Part shown: piece by piece, positions 1 to 6,380 of the stretch
How positions within the stretch are numbered: position 1 is the stretch's first letter
Layout of the letters: every line of letters starts with the position of its first letter
From: a virus
DNA: 24,024 nt
Strand: one strand, 5' to 3'
IMG/VR virus record: IMGVR_UViG_3300025030_000414
Coordinates: 1-24,024 of that record
Made by a program: the position numbers and the translations under genes
Notes under the pieces: model-generated
What the model saw: only the letters and a program-made list of their open reading frames with translations
Databases searched by the model: none
What the model was told of the DNA's origin: nothing

Positions 1-199
1 CGCCAGTCGGGGTGATGGCCCCGCAGGTCACGGACCATGTCACGCGGCGGTCGTTGCCCGCGCCGGTCACCCGTACTGTAAAAGCGGTGAGTGTGCCGGT
101 CGTAAGAGTCACACTCGCAGGGGAGACCGTCACGCGGACGGCAGCAGCAGCGGGGAGCACTATCACTAGACACAACAGCGCGAAGCGGGCCTTCATCAT
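1..199 (-). CDS. Secreted Ig-like domain protein, 3' part outside window
   Basis: Only the first 66 codons are present; the gene runs off the left edge. The ATG at 199-197 overlaps the stop of the preceding gene as ATGA, and a second ATG follows at once. The N-terminus reads as a Sec signal peptide: Met-Met-Lys-Ala-Arg, then a hydrophobic stretch (FALLCLVIVLPAAAA). A beta-rich segment follows (VRVTVSPASVTLTTG, then TWSVTCGAI) in the style of bacterial Ig-like (Big2-type) domains. Such domains are common on phage virion surfaces and in adhesins. A signal peptide is unusual for a virion protein, so an exported or membrane-linked role is possible. The function cannot be decided from this fragment. 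Confidence 0.6.
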   Translation of the reverse strand, partial: MMKARFALLCLVIVLPAAAAVRVTVSPASVTLTTGTLTAFTVRVTGAGNDRRVTWSVTCGAITPTG

Positions 200-492
200 A
201 GGACGCTCATGACGCTAAAGTTAGTGCTGCTCGTAGTCCACGTGCCGGTGGGCAACGTGACGACCCCTTGGCAACTCCAGCCGCCGCTCATGTTTATGTC
301 ACCTGCGATCGTCACGTATTTCATCTTTCCGTCGAGGCCGTTGGTGTTCAACACGGCCGTACGCGGAGTGACCGACCCGTCGGGTTTCTTGAACTTCATC
401 GTCATCACCGTGGCAGGTGAGATGTCAACGGCGACGTTGTCCTGATCCTTGACGGTAAGAATGATCGCCGTGCCAATATCCCCCACAAACAT
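196..492 (-). CDS. BppU-like baseplate/virion protein, 98 aa
   Basis: The N-terminus (GDIGTAIILTVKDQDNVAVDIS) and the following T-M-x-F-K-K-P-D-G-S-V pattern resemble the small beta-sandwich at the N-terminus of BppU-type upper baseplate proteins, in which D-x-D-G-x-P-V-D-L is followed by a two-sheet domain. At 98 residues it is a stand-alone domain without the fibre part. It starts 3 bases after the stop of the repeat-rich protein, and its own stop overlaps the next start. A structural role in the tail or a surface decoration is inferred from the family resemblance and from its neighbours. Confidence 0.55.
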   Translation of the reverse strand: MFVGDIGTAIILTVKDQDNVAVDISPATVMTMKFKKPDGSVTPRTAVLNTNGLDGKMKYVTIAGDINMSGGWSCQGVVTLPTGTWTTSSTNFSVMSVL

Positions 493-495
493 GGC

Positions 496-2805
496 TTATA
501 CGCTCACTTCCACGTCGAAGATCCGCTGGATCTCTACGCCGACGGGCCACGCTCGGGTAGCCGTGCACGTGATGTTAAGAGCACGGGTAATCGTTGCCTC
601 TATAGTAAGCGTCGCAATAAATACACCTATGGTGCCTGTGCCTGCGCTCGTGAGCTGCGCGAGCGTTATGGCCAGACTACCGGTAAGCGGCACAACCCCT
701 TCACCGCTCCCGGTGAGTGCCGTCAGGGTCTGCGCGAGCGTGCCCGTGATTGGTGTGACATCCTCGGCCGTCCCGGCGGCAGCCACAGTGACCGTAGCCA
801 GCGTCGGCGTGGCGGCCCCCGCCACGGCCACGGCACCTGTGGCGGATGATGTCAGGGCATCGAGGGACACGCTGGCGGTCCCGGCGACGTGGACCCCTCC
901 AGCCCCGGACGTCGTCACCGCGCCCAACGTCACAGTGCCAGAGCCAGCCACGGCCACGGTGCCCGATCCTGCACTGCTGACCGAATCGAGCGTCTGTGTT
1001 AGAGATCCAGTACACGCCGATGTTGCCTCCCCGGTCGCCGCGAGCGTCACCCCATCGAGCGTGATCGCGGCGGCGCCCTGAAGCGGAACATCCCCTGACG
1101 CGCTCGCGGCGACCGGAGCGAGGGTCTGCGCGCTGCTGCCCGTGACGTGGACACTTCCTACGGCCACCCCAGACAGCGCCTCCAGCGTGACGGTGAGATC
1201 CCCAGTGATGACAGGATCGGCCACCGTGCCCGAGGCCGCACTCGTCAGCGCGCCGAGGGTCGGGGCACTGGTGCCAACGACGGGTAACACCCCACTCCCT
1301 GACGTCGTGAGGCTCCCGAGGGTTAGGGTGGCGGATCCGGAAATACTGACGGTGGCATCAGCCGCGAGCAGACACGCGCCGAGGGTCTTCGCGAGCGCCC
1401 CGGTGATGGCGGTGTCAGCGCGGAAGGTCGCGATGGCGGCCATCGACACGCCCGCCGTTGTCCACGATCCCGTGGTCTCCTGTGTGCCCGTGGCCGACAA
1501 CACCTTGTCGCCGACAAGAATCGACGTGGACACGCTGCCGACGTGCGCTTCCTCTTCGCGCGTCGTAAAACCATTCGTGAAGCTGCCGACGCTGATGGCT
1601 GATCGGATCCCCACCATCGCCACAGCCAGTTCATCCGCCGCCGTCGTGGTGCCGGTCGTGCCGGAGGAGAGGGATGTCGCGTCGATCGTGCGCCCAGTGG
1701 AGGCCGTCGCGTCATGGATCGCGTTTGTCAGCCCCGACCATTCCGCAATAGACAGCACAGCGGAATCAGCCGATTGCGTAAACGTGACGGTCGAGGGCTC
1801 GCTGACCCCGGCGACCTTATACGCGATCCGCACCCAGTCAGATTCAGTCGCGTTGAAAATCTCGACGGCCGTCGTCCAGCCGCTCGGATTCGTCAGGATG
1901 GTCGCCCGCGAGATGACGCATGCCACCAACAGATTGCCTGTAGTGGGACCACTCCCGAACGTGGCCGAGAGGCTGGTGCCGGAATCAATGACACCGACCG
2001 CCTGTTGGACGAAGGTAATCGCGCCAGGGGTACTAACCGTGCCCGATCCCGCGCAGGTCAGACTCCCGAGGGTCGGGGTCGCGGCGCCCGCGATACTGAC
2101 GGTGGAGACCGCCGCCAGGATACAGGCTGCGAGGGTCTTCGCGAAGGTGCCGGTGACCGCGTCCGTCCATGTGAGGACCACGACGCCAGCCGCGCCCGCA
2201 CCGCCAATCTTATCGGCGGCTTGGTTCGAGTTGCCGCCTGACCCCGCGCCGCCGCGTACAGTGCCTGCTACGCCGACATTGCGCACGGCGACGCCGGCGC
2301 CGCTCGTGCCGCCGTACGGGTTACCATCGTTCCAGTTGCTCGTGTTCGGCGTGCCTGCCGTGCCCGCAGCCGCGGCACCCCCATCCGCTCCCGGTCCTGC
2401 GGCGCCGCCACCACCCCCAGAGACCGTATTAGTGCCGGTGGCATCCCCGCCGTTGCCACCGACACGCTGCTCGGTGCCGATATGCGAGCCAACGAGCGCG
2501 GTGGCGCCTGTCGCACTGTTCGCGGCGACCGTGGCCCCGCCAGGTGCAGACAATACGGTGGTCCCATTCTGCACAATCGTCGAGGCGAGGGCGGGGCCAC
2601 CCACGGTGATGTTGAGAGTAGACTCCACGCCTTTCGTGATGACGACTTTGGCGTAACTGCCGCCCTTGCCGCCGCCGCAGTTCGACGGGTTATTCGTCGC
2701 GTTGCCGCCCGCACCTCCGCCGCCCAGCGCTTCGGCGGTCAGCTCAGTGACGTTCGCGGGCCACGCCCACGCCGCGTCTGAGGTGGTGAGGACGGCTGAT
2801 CCCAT
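496..2805 (-). CDS. Gly-rich and beta-repeat fibre-like virion protein, 769 aa
   Basis: The protein has three parts. Residues 1 to about 217 are Gly-rich, with runs such as GGGGAGG and GGGGG, of the type found in phage tail or appendage proteins. From about 220 come two copies of a 21-residue unit with consensus x-x-T-L-x-x-L-T-x-x-G-S-G-T-V-x-V-x-G-x-A. A non-repetitive beta domain of about 200 residues follows (about 262-462), and then roughly twelve more units to about residue 735. Such short Thr/Gly/Ala repeats are expected to form a beta-solenoid or fibrous rod. The C-terminal 35 residues differ and may be a cap. The start codon has only a weak ribosome binding site and lies 4 bases past the upstream stop. 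It is probably an appendage, fibre or capsid-decoration protein; receptor binding is a guess. Confidence 0.7.
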   Translation of the reverse strand: MGSAVLTTSDAAWAWPANVTELTAEALGGGGAGGNATNNPSNCGGGKGGSYAKVVITKGVESTLNITVGGPALASTIVQNGTTVLSAPGGATVAANSATGATALVGSHIGTEQRVGGNGGDATGTNTVSGGGGGAAGPGADGGAAAAGTAGTPNTSNWNDGNPYGGTSGAGVAVRNVGVAGTVRGGAGSGGNSNQAADKIGGAGAAGVVVLTWTDAVTGTFAKTLAACILAAVSTVSIAGAATPTLGSLTCAGSGTVSTPGAITFVQQAVGVIDSGTSLSATFGSGPTTGNLLVACVISRATILTNPSGWTTAVEIFNATESDWVRIAYKVAGVSEPSTVTFTQSADSAVLSIAEWSGLTNAIHDATASTGRTIDATSLSSGTTGTTTAADELAVAMVGIRSAISVGSFTNGFTTREEEAHVGSVSTSILVGDKVLSATGTQETTGSWTTAGVSMAAIATFRADTAITGALAKTLGACLLAADATVSISGSATLTLGSLTTSGSGVLPVVGTSAPTLGALTSAASGTVADPVITGDLTVTLEALSGVAVGSVHVTGSSAQTLAPVAASASGDVPLQGAAAITLDGVTLAATGEATSACTGSLTQTLDSVSSAGSGTVAVAGSGTVTLGAVTTSGAGGVHVAGTASVSLDALTSSATGAVAVAGAATPTLATVTVAAAGTAEDVTPITGTLAQTLTALTGSGEGVVPLTGSLAITLAQLTSAGTGTIGVFIATLTIEATITRALNITCTATRAWPVGVEIQRIFDVEVSV

Positions 2806-2809
2806 CTAC

Positions 2810-3217
2810 TTAGGCGTTGCCGTCCGTTAATGTGAAGCTGGTGATTGTCACGGTCTGCCCGACGGCCAGCACGACGTTATTCAACTCCAGATCGCCCCCG
2901 CCGCCCGTGGCACTCACGCTGCCCTGTAGATGGCAGGTCGTCCCGGCCGAGTCGTAGATGCGGAAGTGTGCCGCCGTCCCCGCCGCATCCGCTGCCGCGT
3001 CTTCCCACGTCCCACTTTTGGCTTTAGCACCGCCCGACGCCGCCGCCATGTAATCCGCCGGCAAGGTCATGGCCGAGAGGATCGTGCCGGAATCAGCCGT
3101 CGCGCAGGTTGCGGGCTGTGCCCCGGTGCGAATCCGCAGAATCGCCGTGGCCCCAGCCGCTGTTTCAATCGCATCAAGGCGCGCATTCCGCGCGGCTACT
3201 GAGAGTTGAATCGCCAT
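2810..3217 (-). CDS. Conserved phage virion-associated protein, 135 aa
   Basis: The N-terminus (MAIQLSVAARNARLDAIET) and the following L-R-I-R-T-G-A-Q-P-A-x-C pattern match a small protein family I have often seen in virion operons of siphoviruses and myoviruses next to portal, capsid or tail genes. The second half is beta-rich (HFRIYDSAG, then GGDLELNN and VTITSFTLTDGNA). No enzyme motif is visible. An AGGAGA ribosome binding site sits 6 bases before the ATG. It lies between the portal and the fibre-like gene, so a minor structural role is likely. Confidence 0.6.
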   Translation of the reverse strand: MAIQLSVAARNARLDAIETAAGATAILRIRTGAQPATCATADSGTILSAMTLPADYMAAASGGAKAKSGTWEDAAADAAGTAAHFRIYDSAGTTCHLQGSVSATGGGGDLELNNVVLAVGQTVTITSFTLTDGNA

Positions 3218-3244
3218 GGTTTCTCCTGTGTCATTGTATGTCCG

Positions 3245-4561
3245 TCATTCTTGCTCCAACGGCGCCCGTGTCGATGCCACGCGCTCCGGCGCCGGGGGCA
3301 GCTGCGCCCGCTGCCGCAGATACGACTCCAGCCCTTCGTCGGGGAACAGCAGTCCCGCCGTCGTCGTCTCCTTGATGAAGTTCGTCAGCTCAGACAATCC
3401 GATCTCCGCTACCGGACCGTGCGCGAGCTTCGGACTCAGCTCCCCAGGCCACCCGTTCAGCGCCACAAGCTTTGGGATGGCGAACCGGTTCACCACGTCG
3501 CAGATGTTGTCAAGGAACGACGACGCTGAGTGGCTGAACGTGTCCCGCGCATCCTCACGCATCGACCGCGCGCCCACCTTCTCGTGCCCCACCAAGAGGA
3601 AGTCCGTCATCATCGACATCGCGATCTCGGCGTTCAGCTGCGCAATGACCTCGGTGATGTTGAACTGCCGCGCGCCACCCGACGTGAGCAACTCGATGGT
3701 CCACCCAAACGGCTTCACGATGCCCTCGTGCTCATCGCGCCGGATGTTACGCACGATCTGCTCGGCGTTCGTCTTGCTGGCGGCCGCCTGCGCGTCGTTC
3801 GTGTTCCAGATGTCGACACCCGCCGGGGGCGTGATGACCGGCAGCCCGGCGAGGTCCCGCTCAATGCCGATGCCCCTGATGATCTGAATGCGCCGCTTGT
3901 AGTAGAACGACTGATAAGCAGTGCGGAGGATGCTCACGCCCTCCGGCGACCCACGCTCCGAGGCGGTGCGGAACAGCAGCGACTTCTCGACCGGGATCTC
4001 CACGGTCTCGTAGAGTGGCGCCGCGCGTTGCATCATGCCCTGAATGCCACCGGACTCGTCCAACTTCCACGACCACAATGTGTCCTGCGCGCGGATGGCC
4101 CACTTCCGCCAGCCAATCTTCTTGTCGTCGTAGCGGCTGTTCCGGCTCGGGTCCTGCTGCACACCCTCGCGCCGCTTGTAGACCACCTCGAACCACGACC
4201 ATCCGTAGGTGAGGAATGAAAAGATCTCGCTCAACAGGTCCCGCCACGACAGGCTCATGTCGTCGAACAGCGCACCCCGGATGAACTCCGCCACCTCGTC
4301 GGCCTGTGGGTCGCCGGTCTTCGCGCTGTCGATGCGGAAGCTGACCTCCTTCGCCAAGGTCGTATAGGCGAACAGCGAGGCGCCCACCACGGCGTCGTTC
4401 TTCGACATCTCACGGTAGACGGTGACGCCGCGCGGGCCGCGCAACTCTCGTAAAAATTCATCGTCAAGGACCCCGCCAAAATGTTTCAATCCAGTTCTGC
4501 CAACTTCAATGAAACGCTCTTGAGGGATAGCCGCCTTTGCAAACGCCAATACGTCAGACAT
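3245..4561 (-). CDS. Portal protein (DUF935/Mu gp29-like), 438 aa
   Basis: This is probably the dodecameric portal through which DNA enters and leaves the capsid. The pattern fits DUF935-like portals: a region where diverse side chains pass through the membrane-like A-x-x-T-L-A-K-E-V-x-F-R-I segment (about 60-75), then A-D-E-V-A-E-F-I-R-G, then L-L-S-E-I-F-S-F-L-T-Y-G-W-S-W-F-E-V-V-Y (about 105-125). A helical C-terminal half contains the E-V-I-A-x-L-N-A-E-I-A-M-S-M-M-T-D region. About 440 residues is within the normal range. The ATG at 4561 is chosen over a TTG two codons upstream because GGAGG lies 6 bases before it. It is downstream of TerL, as usual, but eight small genes separate them. 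The last 20 residues are Pro/Ala/Arg-rich and probably disordered. Confidence 0.75.
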   Translation of the reverse strand: MSDVLAFAKAAIPQERFIEVGRTGLKHFGGVLDDEFLRELRGPRGVTVYREMSKNDAVVGASLFAYTTLAKEVSFRIDSAKTGDPQADEVAEFIRGALFDDMSLSWRDLLSEIFSFLTYGWSWFEVVYKRREGVQQDPSRNSRYDDKKIGWRKWAIRAQDTLWSWKLDESGGIQGMMQRAAPLYETVEIPVEKSLLFRTASERGSPEGVSILRTAYQSFYYKRRIQIIRGIGIERDLAGLPVITPPAGVDIWNTNDAQAAASKTNAEQIVRNIRRDEHEGIVKPFGWTIELLTSGGARQFNITEVIAQLNAEIAMSMMTDFLLVGHEKVGARSMREDARDTFSHSASSFLDNICDVVNRFAIPKLVALNGWPGELSPKLAHGPVAEIGLSELTNFIKETTTAGLLFPDEGLESYLRQRAQLPPAPERVASTRAPLEQE

Positions 4562-4607
4562 AAGCAACCTCCGCCACGGCTTTCGTGAACGGCAGCACGT
4601 CGCTCAT
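4554..4607 (-). CDS. 17-codon ORF echoing the portal N-terminus
   Basis: A very short ORF begins at an ATG overlapping the previous stop (ATGA) with a good AGGAG five bases upstream. It ends inside the first codons of the portal gene in another frame. Its peptide (MSDVLPFTKAVAEVAYV) is strikingly like the portal start (MSDVLAFAKAA). The two nucleotide sequences differ at many synonymous positions, so this is not a fresh duplication. It may be a translated leader that couples portal translation, or the old portal start left behind by a frameshift. Whether it is expressed is unknown. Confidence 0.35.
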   Translation of the reverse strand: MSDVLPFTKAVAEVAYV

Positions 4608-4882
4608 GTCTGCTCCTCGATTGTCTGACGTGTGGTCAATAATCCCAACTTCCTCAGCACGCGGTCAAATACGATCGGAGACGCATTCATCCCGTTCACC
4701 TGGCATGCGAACAGCCCAGGCACGTAGCCAGGCGGCACGATCAACGGCGTGAACGTCTCCTTGCCGGCGTCCCACCGATAGACCTCCTGCTCGAAGTCCT
4801 CCATCTGCCATACACCACCGGAGGTCCCGACCAACACCTTGCGTGTGACGCTCAGTGAGCGGACCCTGCTGATGTCAATCAT
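4604..4882 (-). CDS. Uncharacterised small protein, 92 aa
   Basis: I choose the ATG at 4882 because it overlaps the upstream stop as ATGA; a longer form would intrude 33 bases into the previous gene. The protein (MIDISRVRSLSVTRKVLVG at the start) has a beta-rich first half with W-Q-M-E-D-F-E-Q-E-V-Y-R-W-D, then P-P-G-Y-V-P-G-L-F. A basic helical end follows (FDRVLRKLGLL). No family is recognised. It sits directly upstream of the portal in a chain of overlapping genes, so co-expression with packaging or head genes is expected. Confidence 0.6.
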   Translation of the reverse strand: MIDISRVRSLSVTRKVLVGTSGGVWQMEDFEQEVYRWDAGKETFTPLIVPPGYVPGLFACQVNGMNASPIVFDRVLRKLGLLTTRQTIEEQT

Positions 4883-5082
4883 TGCATCCGCTCTGGCCCC
4901 TGCTGATACCAGCAATCAGCACGTTCGCTCAAACACTCTACCGCCACGTCCTCCACGTCGATGTCCCACTCGCCCTTCAGCGTGGCCACCACCGCGCCCT
5001 CCGGCGACGCCTGATTTGAGATCAGCCCGATCAGCTCGGGCACCGGGTGCATCTGCGCGTTGATGAACACGACGAAGATCAC
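4879..5082 (-). CDS. Uncharacterised small protein, 67 aa
   Basis: It begins with GTG, overlapping the upstream stop as GTGA, and ends at a TGA overlapping the next ATG. The first half is hydrophobic (MIFVVFINAQMHPVPELIGLI) but contains Asn, Gln and His, so a membrane span is not convincing. The second half is acidic (E-W-D-I-D-V-E-D-V-A-V-E-C-L-S-E). No family is recognised. The tight coupling on both sides is the main support that it is real. Confidence 0.55.
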   Translation of the reverse strand: MIFVVFINAQMHPVPELIGLISNQASPEGAVVATLKGEWDIDVEDVAVECLSERADCWYQQGPERMQ

Positions 5083-5309
5083 ACCTCGCCAGCCTTCTTG
5101 CTCGCGTCCAGCGCCGCGCGCTGTGCCTCAGATGGCGCGATGCCTAGCTGCCCGCCCGCATTGTCTACCGACACGGTGCCCTTCACGTCTACGTGTCCAG
5201 CATCGACCAGCACGCGCAGGAACTCCGAGGCCAGCTTGTCCACGTCGCGGAGGTTGCGCGCGTTCAGGCCTGGGCCTTTGCCAGTGATGTCAAGTCGCCA
5301 GTTGCCCAT
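5079..5309 (-). CDS. Uncharacterised small protein, 76 aa
   Basis: The start used is the ATG at 5309, giving MGNWRLDITGKGPGLNARNL. Upstream in-frame sequence would overlap the Cys-rich gene almost entirely and reads as its shadow. It overlaps that gene by 20 bases. The sequence contains a D-V-D-K-L-A-S-E-F-L-R-V-L-V-D-A-G-H segment and a Lys-containing tail. The pattern L-D-I-T-G-K-G-P-G resembles small phage proteins of unknown role. No motif supports a function. Confidence 0.55.
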   Translation of the reverse strand: MGNWRLDITGKGPGLNARNLRDVDKLASEFLRVLVDAGHVDVKGTVSVDNAGGQLGIAPSEAQRAALDASKKAGEV

Positions 5310-5523
5310 CTGATCCCTCCGCGATGCCGAGGCACCGCTCCAGCCACTCGTAGCCACACGTTGCACACTTACGATGCAGGTGTGGGTGTGGGTCGTCACC
5401 GATGCGCGACGCGTGCTCGAAGCCGCCGGACATGTTCGGCACGCATGTCTCAACGCAGAACGTGAACGACGCGTCGCGCGAACAACACGCCTGACAGACC
5501 GAGTTGAACGGCAGCAGCGTCAC
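5290..5523 (-). CDS. Cys-rich putative zinc-binding protein, 77 aa
   Basis: It begins with GTG, overlapping the upstream stop as GTGA. Cysteines at about residues 10, 13, 14, 23, 27, 53, 56 and 64, plus His48 and His50, fit a two-knuckle zinc ribbon; C53-x-x-C56-G-Y-x-W is a classic knuckle. There is no membrane segment. Zinc ribbons in small phage proteins often bind nucleic acid or host proteins, but no specific family is recognised. It is embedded in the late operon between unknown small genes. Confidence 0.6.
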   Translation of the reverse strand: MTLLPFNSVCQACCSRDASFTFCVETCVPNMSGGFEHASRIGDDPHPHLHRKCATCGYEWLERCLGIAEGSDGQLAT

Positions 5524-5726
5524 TGCACCTTCTCGGACGCCGATTTCAGCGCCTGCATCATGGCGTCATTCACGTCCATCTGCTGATCTGCCATAACCTT
5601 CACGACCAATAGCTGCACTTCTACAGCCCGCGACACGGAACAATTCAGCACCTGCGCCAGCACCTCGGCCGACTTCACAAGGTTGACGATAGCGGTAATC
5701 GTGTCGTACGGAACGCTGTTTGCCAC
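5520..5726 (-). CDS. Small helical protein, 68 aa
   Basis: A GTG start directly follows the upstream TAG with no gap, and the stop overlaps the next GTG. The whole chain looks alpha-helical: T-I-T-A-I-V-N-L-V-K-S-A-E-V-L-A-Q-V-L-N-C, then V-E-V-Q-L-L-V-V-K-V-M-A-D-Q-Q-M-D-V-N-D-A-M-M-Q-A-L. No family is recognised. The compact helical content and position would fit a scaffold-like or chaperone-like helper, but that is only a guess. Confidence 0.55.
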   Translation of the reverse strand: MANSVPYDTITAIVNLVKSAEVLAQVLNCSVSRAVEVQLLVVKVMADQQMDVNDAMMQALKSASEKVQ

Positions 5727-5996
5727 CTACGCAGCCCTCGACACGTACGCCATCATTGCGTCGTGCCACGTCTTGAAGCATCGGCCCTTGACCCACCTGA
5801 CCATCGCCTCGTGCCGGGGGTAGCCAATCTGCTCGAACCGCCGTGCGATGCGGAAGAACTCATGCTCGTTCGTTACCACAGCACACTCGCCGCCGCAGTG
5901 CGGGCAGTGCAGCGTATCGGCGCGCAGCCAATGACTGCGGACAACGGCGTGGGATGCCACACTCCACCACATACAGTCCAGGCCACAGGCAATCAT
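5727..5996 (-). CDS. Putative zinc-ribbon protein, 89 aa
   Basis: The ATG at 5996 overlaps the stop of the 32-residue membrane peptide (ATGA), so it is preferred over a start 30 bases upstream. Cysteine pairs at about residues 4/8 and 31/34 (C-P-H-C-G-G-E-C) suggest a zinc-binding N-terminal half. The second half (RIARRFEQIGYPRHEAMVRW) is basic and helical. It could bind nucleic acid or act as a regulator, but no family is recognised. Confidence 0.6.
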   Translation of the reverse strand: MIACGLDCMWWSVASHAVVRSHWLRADTLHCPHCGGECAVVTNEHEFFRIARRFEQIGYPRHEAMVRWVKGRCFKTWHDAMMAYVSRAA

Positions 5997-6091
5997 AGGG
6001 CCAACGATAGTGCCGCCAACACGCAAACCCCTACCAGCCCAAGGACCAGCAGGGACATCAGGAGCAATGCCTTAAACCCTATGTTAGTCAC
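5993..6091 (-). CDS. 32-aa single-span membrane peptide
   Basis: This 33-codon ORF starts with GTG, overlapping the cold-shock gene's stop (GTGA), and ends at a TGA overlapping the next ATG. After a short polar start (M/V-T-N-I-G-F-K) the rest is hydrophobic (ALLLMSLLVLGLVGVCVLAA), enough for one transmembrane helix. The exact fit between two genes argues that it is translated. Small single-span phage peptides include holin-like and spanin-like lysis proteins and superinfection-exclusion factors. Nothing here distinguishes among these. Confidence 0.6.
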   Translation of the reverse strand: MTNIGFKALLLMSLLVLGLVGVCVLAALSLAL

Positions 6092-6285
6092 TGCACCGCC
6101 CCCCGCACATCCTTCGCGCGTAGGCCCTTCGGCCCTTGATCTTCCTCGAACTCGACCGTGGCTCCCACAGTCAGCTCCTCAAACTTTCCCTGCACCGCCG
6201 AGCGGTGAAAGAAATAGTCGTCTTCGCCACACTTGATGAACCCGAAGCCTTTGTCCAGAATCACGCGTGCCACCGTTCCAGTCAT
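6088..6285 (-). CDS. Cold-shock domain protein (CspA family), 65 aa
   Basis: The RNP1-like K-G-F-G-F-I (about 12-17) and RNP2-like D-Y-F-F-H-R-S (about 23-29) motifs define the five-stranded OB-fold of bacterial CspA proteins, which bind single-stranded RNA or DNA and melt RNA structure. Sixty-five residues is the normal length for the family. GGAGG lies a few bases before the ATG, and the start overlaps the stop of the Arg-rich peptide (ATGA). In a late operon it may aid translation of long, structured GC-rich mRNA or coat single-stranded DNA. That role is inference. Confidence 0.9.
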   Translation of the reverse strand: MTGTVARVILDKGFGFIKCGEDDYFFHRSAVQGKFEELTVGATVEFEEDQGPKGLRAKDVRGAVQ

Positions 6286-6380
6286 CGTCGCCTCCGTTTA
6301 TGTCGCATGCGTCTGCGCGCACGACGCCGTTCCTGCATTGTCGGTTCTTTATAGCCTTCATCACACCCGTAGGTTGGCAT
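6282..6380 (-). CDS. 32-aa Arg-rich basic peptide
   Basis: The ATG overlaps the TerL stop (TGATG) and the stop overlaps the cold-shock ATG (ATGA), so the frame fits exactly between two genes. The N-terminal half is neutral to acidic (MPTYGCDEGYKEPTM). The C-terminal half is almost all Arg and Lys (QERRRARRRMRHKRRRR). Such a tail would bind nucleic acid or another acidic surface. It could be a DNA-condensing or packaging helper, or an RNA-binding regulator. It has no recognised family, and the support is the junction geometry and the extreme charge. Confidence 0.55.
   Translation of the reverse strand: MPTYGCDEGYKEPTMQERRRARRRMRHKRRRR

Noticed and set aside
1142-2656. Long plus-strand frame of 504 codons opposite the fibre-like gene
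   Set aside because: It is a Pro/Val/Ala/Thr-rich mirror of the GC-rich repeats on the other strand, has no recognisable domain and no ribosome binding site.
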